From the NCBI GenBank assembly GCA_963777975.1, contig CAVZSO010000013.1:124001-188000 (forward strand): DNA of 64,000 bases. The letters are read 5' to 3'. Under the pieces are notes generated by a model. It saw only the letters and a list, made by a program, of their open reading frames with translations, was not told the origin of the DNA and made no database searches. The DNA is from CSP1-4 sp963777975 (lineage in GTDB: Bacteria > Chloroflexota > Limnocylindria > Limnocylindrales > CSP1-4). The translations under genes were made by a program, and so were the position numbers. Within the stretch, counting starts at the first letter, position 1, and every line of letters starts with the position of its first letter. Below are positions 33,548 to 43,520 of this stretch, piece after piece.

Positions 33548-34513
33548 GTGCAGCCACTCCGCATCGCCCTCGCGCAGCTCGCACCGCAGCTCGGCGCCCT
33601 CGACGCCAACCTCGCCCGGCATGCCGAGCTGCTGGCGGAGGCACGCGCGGGCGGAGCCGGCCTGGTCGTCTTTCCCGAGCTCGGCCTGACCGGCTACCTG
33701 CTCCAGGACCTGGCTGCCGAGGTGGCCATGCGCCTCGACGATCCGCGTCTCTCCGCGTTGGCCGCCGAGACCCATGGGCTGTCCGCGGTCATCTCGTTCG
33801 TGGAAGAGTCGGCCGACCACCGGCTCTTCATCGCCGCCGCGCTGCTCGAGGACGGCCAGCTGCGGCATCTCCATCGCAAGGTCTTCCTGCCGACCTACGG
33901 CCTCTTCGATGAGCGGCGCTTCTTCGCCGCGGGCTCCATCCTGCGGGCGGTGCCCAGCCGACTCGGCATCGGCATCGGGATGTCGATCTGCGAGGACTTC
34001 TGGCATCTCTCGGCGCCCAACCTGCTGGCCCTCGATGGCGCGCAGATCCTCATCAACGTCTCGTCGTCGCCGGGCCGCGATGTGGCCGCCGTCCATGAGG
34101 TCGGTCTCGGCACCGCCGAGTCCTGGTGGACGTTGATGCGGGCCTACGCACAGCTGACCACGAGCCTGGTCGTCTTCGTCAACCGCGTCGGCGTCGACGA
34201 ATCGATCAGCTTCTGGGGTGGCTCGCAGGTCGTCGGTCCGGGCGGCGACGTGCGCTTCCAGGCGCCGCTCTACGACGAGGGCCTCTTCCTGGTCGACGTG
34301 GATCTGGCCGACATCCGCCGCGAGCGCATCACGCTGCCGTTGTTACGTGACGAGCGTCCCGAGGTCGTCGCCCGCCAGCTTGACCGCATCCTGCGCGAGC
34401 GCGCAGGCGAGACGGTCGACCAGACGGCGGAGGTCGGCGCCGAGCCCGGCCTCGACGTCGCCAGCGACGAGCGGCCAGCGCCGGTGGCTTCGGCGGCGGA
34501 GACGACGCGATGA
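33548..34513 (+). CDS. Nitrilase-superfamily amidohydrolase, probable glutaminase partner of NadE
   Basis: 321 residues, intact. The Glu-Lys-Cys catalytic triad is visible: E in VFPELGLTGYLLQDL (about residue 44), K in HLHRKVFLPTYGLFDERRFF, and C in SICEDFWHLSAPN. LQDL and GLFDERRFF are typical of the glutaminase domain of glutamine-dependent NAD synthetase rather than of generic nitrilases. The stop overlaps the NAD synthase gene as ATGA. It most likely frees ammonia from glutamine for NadE. The C-terminal 50 residues are a disordered Ala/Glu tail. Confidence 0.85.
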   Translation: MQPLRIALAQLAPQLGALDANLARHAELLAEARAGGAGLVVFPELGLTGYLLQDLAAEVAMRLDDPRLSALAAETHGLSAVISFVEESADHRLFIAAALLEDGQLRHLHRKVFLPTYGLFDERRFFAAGSILRAVPSRLGIGIGMSICEDFWHLSAPNLLALDGAQILINVSSSPGRDVAAVHEVGLGTAESWWTLMRAYAQLTTSLVVFVNRVGVDESISFWGGSQVVGPGGDVRFQAPLYDEGLFLVDVDLADIRRERITLPLLRDERPEVVARQLDRILRERAGETVDQTAEVGAEPGLDVASDERPAPVASAAETTR

Positions 34514-35427
34514 CGAGCGAGACCCTCTACGAGCTGCCCGAGGACCTGCGCATCGACACCGACGTGGCGCGGCGCATCATCGCCGAGTTCGTCCGTGGCC
34601 AGCTGCGACAGGCCGGCTTCGAACGGGTCGTCCTGGGGCTGTCGGGCGGCATCGATTCCGCCCTCGTCGCCTACCTCGTGGCCGAGGCCATCGGCGCCGA
34701 GCGCCTGCTTTGCGTCCTGATGCCCTATGCGACGTCCGCGCCGGCCTCGCAGGGGGACGCTGAGGCCGTCGTCGCCGACCTCGGCTGTGCCAGCCGGCTG
34801 GTCCGCATCACGCCCATGGTCGACGGCTACTTCGGGTCCCGTTCCATCGAGCCCAGCGATGAGATCGCGCTCGGGGCGCTGGGCCCCGAGGGTGTCGAGG
34901 CGAGCGCGCTGCGGCGCGGCAACTTCGCGGCCCGCATGCGGATGGCGACCCTCTACGACCTGTCGGTGGTCTGGAACGGCCTCGTGGCCGGCACCGGCAA
35001 CAAGACCGAGGCGCTCATCGGCTACACGACGGTCTTCGGCGACAACGCCTGCGCCTTCAACCCCATCGGCGACCTCTACAAGAGCCAGGTCCGCCAGCTG
35101 GCGGAGGCGTGCGGTGTGCCCGCGGGCATCATCGCCAAGGCTCCGTCCGCGGACCTGTGGCCAGGGCAGACCGACGAGAACGAGGTCGGCTTCAGCTATG
35201 CCACCGTCGATCGACTGCTCTTCTGGATGATCGACAAGCGGCGCAGCGATGAGGAGCTGGTGGCGATGGGCTTCGAGCCCGCCTTCGTCGAACGCATCAC
35301 GGGCATGGTCGCCAGCGCCGAGTACAAGCGCCAGGTGCCGCCCATCGCCAAGCTCGGGACGCGGACGACCGGCGTCGATTACCTCTATCCGCGACGACGC
35401 CCAGGATCCGCCAGACGCCAGCCGTGA
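34510..35427 (+). CDS. nadE: NAD+ synthase
   Basis: 305 residues, intact. The ATP pyrophosphatase P-loop is LSGGIDSAL (about residues 45-53); NFAARMRMATLYD, GTGNKTEALIGYTT and PSADLWPGQTDENEVGFSY are the deamido-NAD and adenylate-site motifs. It amidates nicotinic acid adenine dinucleotide to NAD+. The family's usual fused glutaminase domain is absent and appears as the overlapping upstream gene. The last dozen residues are Arg-rich and may be altered, but no frame change is needed. Confidence 0.93.
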   Translation: MTSETLYELPEDLRIDTDVARRIIAEFVRGQLRQAGFERVVLGLSGGIDSALVAYLVAEAIGAERLLCVLMPYATSAPASQGDAEAVVADLGCASRLVRITPMVDGYFGSRSIEPSDEIALGALGPEGVEASALRRGNFAARMRMATLYDLSVVWNGLVAGTGNKTEALIGYTTVFGDNACAFNPIGDLYKSQVRQLAEACGVPAGIIAKAPSADLWPGQTDENEVGFSYATVDRLLFWMIDKRRSDEELVAMGFEPAFVERITGMVASAEYKRQVPPIAKLGTRTTGVDYLYPRRRPGSARRQP

Positions 35428-35578
35428 GCGAGGCACCGGGGACGGGATCGAACGCCGAGGCGGACCGACCACCGGAGTCGGGGACGCAGGGCCAGTCTCT
35501 CGCTCCGCGGTCGGCGAACCCCGGGCGAACTGACGCACCGGAGACGGGGACGCCCGCCCGCGAGACCCCGAACTCGGC

Positions 35579-36409
35579 GTGCTCTACGTGGTGGCCACCC
35601 CGATCGGCAACCTCGGCGACGTCACGCTCCGTGCGCTCGAGGTCCTGCGCGCCGTGACCCTGGTGGCGGCCGAGGACACACGGATGACCCGGCGCCTCTG
35701 GGCGCGACACGGCCTCGGCACGCGGCTCATCAGCTATCACGCGCGCAACGCCGTCGTCCGGGGACCTGAGCTCCTGGCCCACCTGCGCTCCGGCGGCGAC
35801 CTGGCCATCGTGACGGACGCCGGCACGCCGCTGGTCAGCGACCCCGGCGAGAGCCTCGTGCGTGCCTGGGCGGACGCAGGTGGTCGCGTGGTGCCCATCC
35901 CGGGGCCGTCCGCCGTCCTCGCTGCCCTCGTCGCCGCGGGTCTGCCCGCGGCGCGATGGGGCTTCGAAGGCTTCCTGCCGCGCAGCGGAGCGGAGCGTCG
36001 CGCGCGCCTGGCGCGCATCGCCGCCGACGATCGGACGACCGTCCTCTTCGAGGCACCGCTGCGCACCGCGGCGACGCTGCGGGACCTGGCCGGCGCCTGC
36101 GGCGGCGACCGCCGGGCAGCCCTCTGCCGCGAGCTGACGAAGCTCCACGAGGAGGTCCGGCGCGGCAGCCTGGCCGAGCTCGCGCTCGAGGCCCGGGACC
36201 GCCCGCCGCGCGGCGAGGTGACCCTCGTCGTCGCCGGCCGCCCCGAGGTCGACATCGATGTCCAGGCCGAGGTCGGCGCCGAGGACGTCGAGGCCGCCCG
36301 CCGACGCGTCGCGGCCCTGGTCGCCGGCGGCTTGAGCCGAGCCTCGGCAGCCAAGCAGGTCGCGGCCGAGACGGGTCTCCCGCGCCGAGACCTCTACGAC
36401 GCGGGGTGA
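35579..36409 (+). CDS. rsmI: 16S rRNA (cytidine-1402-2'-O)-methyltransferase
   Basis: About 276 residues, tetrapyrrole-methylase fold. Landmarks: VVATPIGNLGDVTLRALE, AEDTRMTRRL, TDAGTPLVSDPGE, IPGPSAVLAAL, and RELTKLHEEVRRGSL. It methylates the 2'-OH of C1402 in 16S rRNA. GTG 35579 begins close to the conserved part. An earlier GTG at 35424 overlaps the nadE stop and opens a Pro/Glu-rich stretch in another frame that would join this gene if a base were missing near 35562, so a 50-residue disordered N-terminus is possible. Confidence 0.92.
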   Translation: MLYVVATPIGNLGDVTLRALEVLRAVTLVAAEDTRMTRRLWARHGLGTRLISYHARNAVVRGPELLAHLRSGGDLAIVTDAGTPLVSDPGESLVRAWADAGGRVVPIPGPSAVLAALVAAGLPAARWGFEGFLPRSGAERRARLARIAADDRTTVLFEAPLRTAATLRDLAGACGGDRRAALCRELTKLHEEVRRGSLAELALEARDRPPRGEVTLVVAGRPEVDIDVQAEVGAEDVEAARRRVAALVAGGLSRASAAKQVAAETGLPRRDLYDAG

Positions 36410-36416
36410 CCGCCGC

Positions 36417-36422
36417 TACCAT
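36417..36422 (+). promoter_or_regulatory. Leaderless-type -10 (TACCAT) before antiporter gene
   Basis: TACCAT ends 6 bases before GTG 36429, with no ribosome site between. Confidence 0.5.
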
Positions 36423-36428
36423 CGCGCC

Positions 36429-37511
36429 GTGAACGTCCCGGTCCTGCGCGAGATGACGCCGCTCGGTCGAGCCGTCCTGGTCATCACGCTCGTCATCAGC
36501 TTCGTGGCGGTGGCCATGGAGTGGCTGCTGCACATCGAGGGCACGCCCATCTTCGTGGTCAGCGCCATGGGCATCCTCGGGCTGGCCTACGTCGTGGGCG
36601 CCGCCACCGAGCGACTCGGCGCGCTGACGGGTCCGCAGATGGGCGGCATCCTCAACGCCACCTTCGGCAACATCGCCGAGCTGATCATCGCCTTCTTCGC
36701 CCTGACCGCGGGCCAGATCGAGGTCGTCAAGGCATCCCTGACGGGCTCGATCATCGGCAACCTGCTGCTCGTGCTCGGCGCCAGCGTGCTCATCGGCGGC
36801 CTGCGCAACGGGAACCAGCGCTTCAGCGTGCGGACCGCGATGCTCGACGCGACCCTGCTCGTGCTGGCCGTCATCGGGCTCTTCGTGCCGGCGGTCTTCG
36901 CGCTCTCGTCGGGCGCTGAGCCGCGCCAACGGGAGAGCGTGGCCGTGGCGGCCATCCTGCTCGTGCTCTACGTCCTCAACCTCGTCTACCGCTTCCGCCA
37001 CCCGCAGGACGTGCTGGGCAGCGAGCCCGAGGGCCACGCCGGTCCGGCCTGGACCGTGCGCACCGCCATCGCCGTGCTGTGCGCCGCGGCAGTCTTGCTG
37101 GCGATCCTGTCCGAGGAGCTGGTGGGCGCCATCGATCCCTTCATCGCCAGCTTCGACCTGACCCCGTTCTTCGTCGGCGTCATCCTCATCCCGACCATCG
37201 GCAACCTGTCCGAGCACCTTGTCGCCGTCCAGCTGGCCATCAAGGACCGGGTCGACTTCTCGATGGCGGTCTCGATCGGATCGAGCCTCCAGGTGGCGCT
37301 CTTCGTGGCGCCCGTGCTGGTCCTCCTGGGTCTCCTCGTCGGGCAGCCGATGGACCTCGTCTTCACCCCGCTCGAGGTCGCCTCGGTGGCGGTCGCGGTC
37401 GGCATCACCACGCTCATCGCCTTCGACGGCGAGTCGAACTGGCTGGAGGGGGCGCTGCTGCTCGGTGTCTACGCCATCCTCGCGGTCAGCTTCTTCTTCC
37501 TCGGTTCCTGA
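36429..37511 (+). CDS. cax: Calcium/proton (cation) antiporter CaxA
   Basis: 360 residues, intact, 10-11 predicted membrane helices. The two alpha repeats are clear: GGILNATFGNIAELIIAFFA in the first half and FVGVILIPTIGNLSEHLVA in the second, with the acidic residues that carry Ca2+ and H+. The lengths and motifs match the Cax family, which exports calcium or other divalent cations in exchange for protons at the cytoplasmic membrane. Alone in its transcript as far as can be seen. Confidence 0.93.
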   Translation: MNVPVLREMTPLGRAVLVITLVISFVAVAMEWLLHIEGTPIFVVSAMGILGLAYVVGAATERLGALTGPQMGGILNATFGNIAELIIAFFALTAGQIEVVKASLTGSIIGNLLLVLGASVLIGGLRNGNQRFSVRTAMLDATLLVLAVIGLFVPAVFALSSGAEPRQRESVAVAAILLVLYVLNLVYRFRHPQDVLGSEPEGHAGPAWTVRTAIAVLCAAAVLLAILSEELVGAIDPFIASFDLTPFFVGVILIPTIGNLSEHLVAVQLAIKDRVDFSMAVSIGSSLQVALFVAPVLVLLGLLVGQPMDLVFTPLEVASVAVAVGITTLIAFDGESNWLEGALLLGVYAILAVSFFFLGS

Positions 37512-37562
37512 GCGCCCGTCCCTGGCCAGCTGGGCGCGCCAGCACGATCGATCGAACGGGGT

Positions 37563-37568
37563 TAGCGT
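37563..37568 (+). promoter_or_regulatory. Leaderless-type -10 (TAGCGT) before small membrane protein
   Basis: TAGCGT ends 6 bases before ATG 37575, the same spacing as at 33536, 36417 and 58819. Confidence 0.5.
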
Positions 37569-37574
37569 TAGAGC

Positions 37575-38007
37575 ATGATCGAGATCGCACGGACATCGCT
37601 GCGCGCCAGCTCGACACACGCGACGAGCGAGCCAGACGGCTACCGCCCCGGCGTCTGCAACATCGGCCCCGAGGAGATCAGCCGCCGCCGGCGCGGGGCC
37701 TGGGCGGCGACGGTCCTGGCGGTCGGCGTCTACCTCGTGCTGGTCGCCGCCGCGGTACCCGACGTCTGGCGGCTGGTCGTCGCGCTGCCCGCCGCCGCGG
37801 CAGCGGTCAGCTGGCTCCAGGTCCGGGAGCGTTTCTGCGTCGGCTTCGGGTCCGCCGGCGTCTTCAACTTCGGCGCCTACGGCAGCACGGAGTCGATCGT
37901 CGACGACGACGCTCGCCGCGCCGACCAGACGCAAGGTCCGGTCGATGATCGTCCGTGCCCTGCTCGTCGGCGCCCTCGTCGGTCTGGTGGCGGTGTTGAT
38001 CCCCTAG
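37575..38007 (+). CDS. Uncharacterised small membrane protein (CNIGPEEI family; frameshifted)
   Basis: About 143 residues. An N-terminal segment has GYRPGVCNIGPEEISRRRR, then two adjacent hydrophobic helices (about 50-85), then QVRERFCVGFGSAGVFNFG, and, after a frame change near 37932 that needs one base removed, a third hydrophobic helix (MIVRALLVGALVGLVAVLIP) ending at TAG 38005-38007. Two well-placed Cys residues flank the helical hairpin. I recall similar proteins of unknown function in Chloroflexota and Actinomycetota but can name no family. It has its own leaderless-type promoter. Confidence 0.65.
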
Positions 38008-38095
38008 TCGCCATCGCCGCGGCCTCGCCACGGCCGTCGTGCCTCGGGCGATCACCCGGAGAGTCGCCGTGAAGCCACGGCCAAGCGGCACCCCG

Positions 38096-38101
38096 TAGCA
38101 T
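38096..38101 (+). promoter_or_regulatory. Candidate -10 for ssb
   Basis: TAGCAT in the 199-base gap before ssb. The transcript would have a leader of about 100 bases. No clear -35 is seen. Confidence 0.3.
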
Positions 38102-38206
38102 CGTCTGCGTCGCCCCGACCAGGGGCGTCGACCCGCCGGTCCGATCCGCCGTCCCGCCGCCACGTGGGGCCAGCGCGCAGTGCGCGGCCCGGGAGGTCGT
38201 CGAACC

Positions 38207-38656
38207 ATGAACCGCGTGTTGCTCACGGGTCGCCTGACGCGTGACCCCGAACTGCGGACCCTGTCGACCGGAAAGACGGTCACGCAGTTCTCGCTCGCCA
38301 CCAACGACTACCGAGGTGGCAAGGAGCTCTCCGAGTTCCACAGCATCGTGACCTGGGACCGCCTGGCCGAGATCTGCGGCCAGTACCTCGGCAAGGGCCA
38401 GCTCGTCGCGCTCGAAGGCCGCCTCCAGACCCGACAGTGGGAGGACGACAAGAAGCTGCGCCACTGGAAGACCGAGATCGTGGCCTCGTCGGTCGAGATG
38501 CTCTCGGGTCGGCGGAAGAAGGACTACGCGGCCGAGTCGGCGGCGGAGGCCCTCATCAGCCAGGCCGAGGCGTTGGGCATCGACGCGTCCGAGGAGGCCG
38601 AGATCGACGAGGCCGAGATGGACGCGGCTGAGATGGAAGTCGCGACCGCCGCCTGA
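38207..38656 (+). CDS. ssb: Single-stranded DNA-binding protein
   Basis: 149 residues. An OB fold with the usual opening NRVLLTGRLTRDPELRTLSTGK, then QFSLATNDY, FHSIVTWDRLAEICGQYLGKGQLVALEGRL and a basic KKLRHWKTEIVASSVEML. The tail is acidic and Ala/Glu-rich but ends AEMEVATAA instead of the DDDIPF-type tip that recruits partner proteins. GGGAGG lies about 10 bases before ATG 38207. It binds single-stranded DNA in replication and repair; the tail suggests a variant partner interface or an accessory paralogue. Confidence 0.93.
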   Translation: MNRVLLTGRLTRDPELRTLSTGKTVTQFSLATNDYRGGKELSEFHSIVTWDRLAEICGQYLGKGQLVALEGRLQTRQWEDDKKLRHWKTEIVASSVEMLSGRRKKDYAAESAAEALISQAEALGIDASEEAEIDEAEMDAAEMEVATAA

Positions 38657-38763
38657 TCAGCAACCCTCTGACTCCGCGGCGGACGTGGCTCCCTCCCGCG
38701 TCCGCCGCGCTCCTTCGCCGCCGGCAGGTCAGCGCCCTGACGGTTCGGGTGATGGAGAGCCGC

Positions 38764-40401
38764 TCAGCCCGCTGCCGATCCTCGCCGATCCGCCGTGCCG
38801 GGCCGACGCTGGCGTGACCCGGCCAGGTCATGGGCGCCGACGAGGTGCTCGCCGACGTAGTCGAAGCCGCTCACCCCGCGGGAGAACAGGTCGCAGAAGA
38901 GCTCGACGAGCGCGGGATCGAACTGCTGCCCGGCGTGGTGTCGGAGCTCGTTGACCGACGCCACGTGGCCGATGGCCGCCTTGTAGGGTCGGTCGTGCAT
39001 CATCGCGTCGTACGCGTCGGCCACGGCCACGATCCGCGCGCCGAGAGGGATGTCCTGGCCCCGCAGGCCATAGGGGTAGCCGCTGCCGCCGAAGCGCTCG
39101 TGGTGGTGCAGGATGATCGGCACGGCATCGCGCAGGGCGCCGGCCTGCTCGAGGATGAGCTGGCCGATCCGAGGATGCTGGACGACGGTCTGCCATTCGG
39201 CGCCGGTCAGCGGGGCGGGCTTGTCGAGGATCTCCTCCGGGATCGCCACCTTGCCGACGTCGTGGAGCAGGCTGGCGACGCGGATCCGGTCGATCTCGGC
39301 CTGCGGCAGGGCGAGGTGGCCGGCCATCGTCGTGGCGATGACGGCGATGAGCTCGGATGGCTTGCCGCGATAGTGGGGCAGGGGCTCGATGACCGAGTGC
39401 AGCATCTGCTCGGCTGCGGCGCGGGCGGCCTGGCCGATCTCGATGGCGCTGGCTCGGCCCTCGGCGCTGATCGGTGCTCGCGGGACCCGGGACTCCTCGC
39501 TCGGCTCGGCGAAGACGAAGACCTGGTTGCGGCCGAGACCCTTGGCACTGAGCATCGCCGTGTCGGCGTGTCGGATGAGGTCCTCGACCCGCATCTGCTG
39601 GCCCGAGCCGCCGGCGACGCCGGCCGAGATGGTGACGCTGACCGTCTCGGGCTGCCCGATGTCGATGGGCTCGCGCATCACGAGCATGCGCAGCTTCTCG
39701 GCCAGCGCCGCGGCTTCATCGACGTCGGTCTCCGGCAGCACGAGCACGAACTCCTCGCCGCCCCATCGCCCGATGTGGTCGATCGACCGGATGTTCGTGC
39801 GCATCAGGTTGGCCACCCGCCGCAGGACGATGTCGCCGGCGTGGTGCTCCCAGGTGTCGTTGATCGCCTTGAAGTGGTCGATGTCGAGGAAGGCGACCGA
39901 GAGCGGCCGGCCGAACCGATTGGCGCGCGCGACCTCTTCGGTCAGCGCGTCCTGGATGGTGGCCCGGTTGGGGATGCGCGTCAGCGTGTCGGTCGTGGCC
40001 GCGTCGTGCGTCGCGGCCAGCTGCTCGGCGATGGCGTTGATCGAGCGGTCGAGGCGTGCCACGCCAGGATCGCGGCTGATCGGCACGCGGACCTCGAGGT
40101 CGCCCTTGGCGACGCGCTCGGCTGCCCGCGCCAGGCGGTCGATACGGGTGCCGAGCACGAGCGAGACGAGCAGGCAGGTGACGCCGATGCCGGCCATGAC
40201 CGAGAGCAGCTCGACGAGCAGGACCGGACCGCTGGGCGGGACGGCGGTGCTGGGGACGACCTGTGGCAGGATCAGGAACCGGACGGCGACGGCGACCGGC
40301 GCAAGGAGCCCGAGGATGCGCAGGAGCCGAAGCACGCCACCTCCGTCGACACGGCCAACGTCACCCGGCCGGGACGCAGGCGAGCGGACCGGATCGGGCA
40401 C
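38764..40401 (-). CDS. Diguanylate cyclase/HD-GYP phosphodiesterase hybrid
   Basis: 545 residues, intact, GTG start at 40401. Two N-terminal membrane helices (about 30-50 and 60-85), a HAMP-like segment (LARAAERVAKGDLEVRVP), a GGDEF domain with an intact GRWGGEEFVLVLPE site and FLDIDHFKAINDTWEHHAGD, then an HD-GYP domain with LLHDVGKVAIPEEIL, the HHHERFGGSGYPYGL signature and ADAYDAMMHDRPYK. Both c-di-GMP synthesis and hydrolysis sites look functional. Which one dominates, and the signal sensed at the membrane, cannot be told. It is divergent from purA. Confidence 0.92.
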   Translation of the reverse strand: MPDPVRSPASRPGDVGRVDGGGVLRLLRILGLLAPVAVAVRFLILPQVVPSTAVPPSGPVLLVELLSVMAGIGVTCLLVSLVLGTRIDRLARAAERVAKGDLEVRVPISRDPGVARLDRSINAIAEQLAATHDAATTDTLTRIPNRATIQDALTEEVARANRFGRPLSVAFLDIDHFKAINDTWEHHAGDIVLRRVANLMRTNIRSIDHIGRWGGEEFVLVLPETDVDEAAALAEKLRMLVMREPIDIGQPETVSVTISAGVAGGSGQQMRVEDLIRHADTAMLSAKGLGRNQVFVFAEPSEESRVPRAPISAEGRASAIEIGQAARAAAEQMLHSVIEPLPHYRGKPSELIAVIATTMAGHLALPQAEIDRIRVASLLHDVGKVAIPEEILDKPAPLTGAEWQTVVQHPRIGQLILEQAGALRDAVPIILHHHERFGGSGYPYGLRGQDIPLGARIVAVADAYDAMMHDRPYKAAIGHVASVNELRHHAGQQFDPALVELFCDLFSRGVSGFDYVGEHLVGAHDLAGSRQRRPGTADRRGSAAG

Positions 40402-40770
40402 CAGGGCGCGAATAGCGCACCCGTGCGGTCAGCCTAGGGAGCCGGACGTCGGTCGAGGGTCGGACAGAGGTACCGCCGCGCGACGGCGATGGTCACGTCG
40501 CGGCCGGCTGCTACAATCCATCCCTACCACCCCCGCGGGTTCGAAGCCCGCATCCCGACAGGGAGGAGCCGTTGCTCGAAGAAGGGGCTGCGTCGGTCCC
40601 GTGAGGCTGGCACGCACCTTCGCCAACGGGTCTCGTCCAAGCGTGGCGAGGCGGCAGCGGGGGGAGTCTACCCAGGTCCCGGTCGGATCCGACCGGGGCT
40701 TCTTCATACCCGCAAGCGGCTCTTCGACGCGTGCGGACGCGCGATGCCGAGCATCCATGGACGGCGACTG
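40402..40770 (+). other. Intergenic region and long purA leader
   Basis: A 369-base gap without a convincing gene. It holds a TGC-TACAAT extended -10 at 40509-40517, a T-arm-like hairpin GCGGGTTCGAAGCCCGC at 40535-40551, a GGGAGGAG site followed by an 11-codon TTG reading frame (40572-40604), and an 18-base perfect palindrome CCGGTCGGATCCGACCGG at 40679-40696 followed by GGCTTCTTC. Together they look like a regulated leader for the purine genes. No known riboswitch class is recognised. Confidence 0.5.
40509..40517 (+). promoter_or_regulatory. Extended -10 promoter element upstream of purA
   Basis: TGC followed by TACAAT, an extended -10 (TGn plus one mismatch from TATAAT). The -35 region (TGGTCA, 16-base spacing) is weak, as is common for extended -10 promoters. 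It would give a leader of about 250 bases before purA. Confidence 0.55.
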
Positions 40771-42086
40771 ATGCCCGCCACCGTGGTCGTCGGCCTGCAA
40801 TGGGGCGACGAGGGCAAAGGCAAGACGACCGACCTCCTGGCCGAGACCGTCAGCCACGTCGTGCGCTACCAGGGCGGCGACAACGCCGGCCACACCATCG
40901 TCATCGGCACCGAGACGTTCAAGCTTCACCTGGTGCCCAGCGGCGTCCTCTATCCCCACATCGTGCCGGTCATCGGCAACGGCGTCGTCGTCAACCCCCA
41001 GACCCTGCTCGACGAGATGGCCATGCTGGCGTCGCGGGGCGTGGCCACCGAGCGCATCCGTGTCAGCGCGGCAGCGCACGTGATCATGCCCTACCACGTG
41101 GCCATCGACCGAGCCCAGGAGGCCGGCCGCCCGGGCGGCGGCATCGGCACCACCCATCGCGGCATCGGGCCGGCCTACGCCGATCGGGCAGCCCGGACCG
41201 GCATCCGCATGGGCGATCTCCTGGAGCCGGCGGTCCTGCGTCCGGCGCTCGAGCGGGCCGTGGAACAGAAGAACGCGCTGCGAGCCGCGATGCCCGACCT
41301 CGAACCGTTCGACCTCGAGCCGCTCTACGAACGCGCGCTGGCCTGGGGCGCGGCGCTCCGCGACCGGATCGTGGACACGACCTCGCTCGTCCAGGCGGCC
41401 CTCGCCGCCGGCCAGCACGTCCTCCTCGAAGGTGCCCAGGGTGCGCTGCTCGACCTCGATCACGGGACCTATCCGTTCGTGACGTCCTCGAACCCGGTCG
41501 CCGGCGGCGCCTGCACGGGCGGCGGCGTCGGTCCGCTCCAGATCGACGAGGTCATCGGCGTCATGAAGGCGTATGCCACGCGCGTCGGTGCCGGCCCCTT
41601 CCCGACCGAGCTCGACGATCCCATCGGCGCTCACCTGCTCCACAAGGGCCGGGAGTTCGGCACCACCACCGGCCGCCAGCGGCGCTGCGGCTGGTTCGAC
41701 GCCGTGCCGCTGCGCTCGGTCGTGGCGGTCAACAGCGTGAGCAGCATCATGCTCAACAAGATCGACATCCTGTCGGGCCTCTCGGAGGTCCGCATCGGCG
41801 TCGCCTACCGGCTCGACGGGGCGATCGTCGATCGTTGGCCGTTGAGCGTCGCCGAGCTCGAGCGTGCCGAGCCGGTCTACGAGTCGTTCCCCGGCTGGGA
41901 CGAGGATCTCTCGCACGCTCGGCGGCTCGATGACCTGCCGGCTGCGGCGCGCGCGTTCGTCGACGCGCTCGAGGCGTTGGCGGGCGTGCCCATCGGCCTG
42001 GTCAGCGTCGGCCCCGAGCGGACGCAGACGATCGTCCGCGGCCCCCGACCAGGTCGAGCACGGCCCGTCGTCGTGAGCGCGGTGGC

Positions 42087-42090
<4 letters not shown>
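40771..42090 (+). CDS. purA: Adenylosuccinate synthetase
   Basis: About 439 residues, intact. GTP-dependent ligation of aspartate to IMP, the first step to AMP. Motifs: GLQWGDEGKGKTTDLLAE at the N-terminus, YQGGDNAGHTIV, GIGPAYADRAARTGIR, GAQGALLDLDHGTYPFVTSSN, and GTTTGRQRRCGWFD. ATG 40771 begins directly before the conserved part; ATG 40744 is an alternative that adds nine residues. It heads the purine cluster and overlaps purD as ATGA. Confidence 0.95.
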
Positions 42091-43474
<1,384 letters not shown>

Positions 43475-43520
43475 CGCCACCCGAGGCGACCGCGATCCCG
43501 ACGCCGGCCGGGACGGCCCG

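Noticed and set aside
35424..35657. Separate 77-codon gene between nadE and rsmI
   Set aside because: Its first 50 residues are disordered and it runs out of frame into rsmI. It is better explained as an N-terminal extension of RsmI or as leader.
40535..40551. tRNA gene suggested by the T-arm-like hairpin GCGGGTTCGAAGCCCGC
   Set aside because: The 7 bases after it (ATCCCGA) have no partner TCGGGAT at the right distance upstream, there is no D-arm or anticodon arm, and an extended -10 lies where the tRNA body would be.
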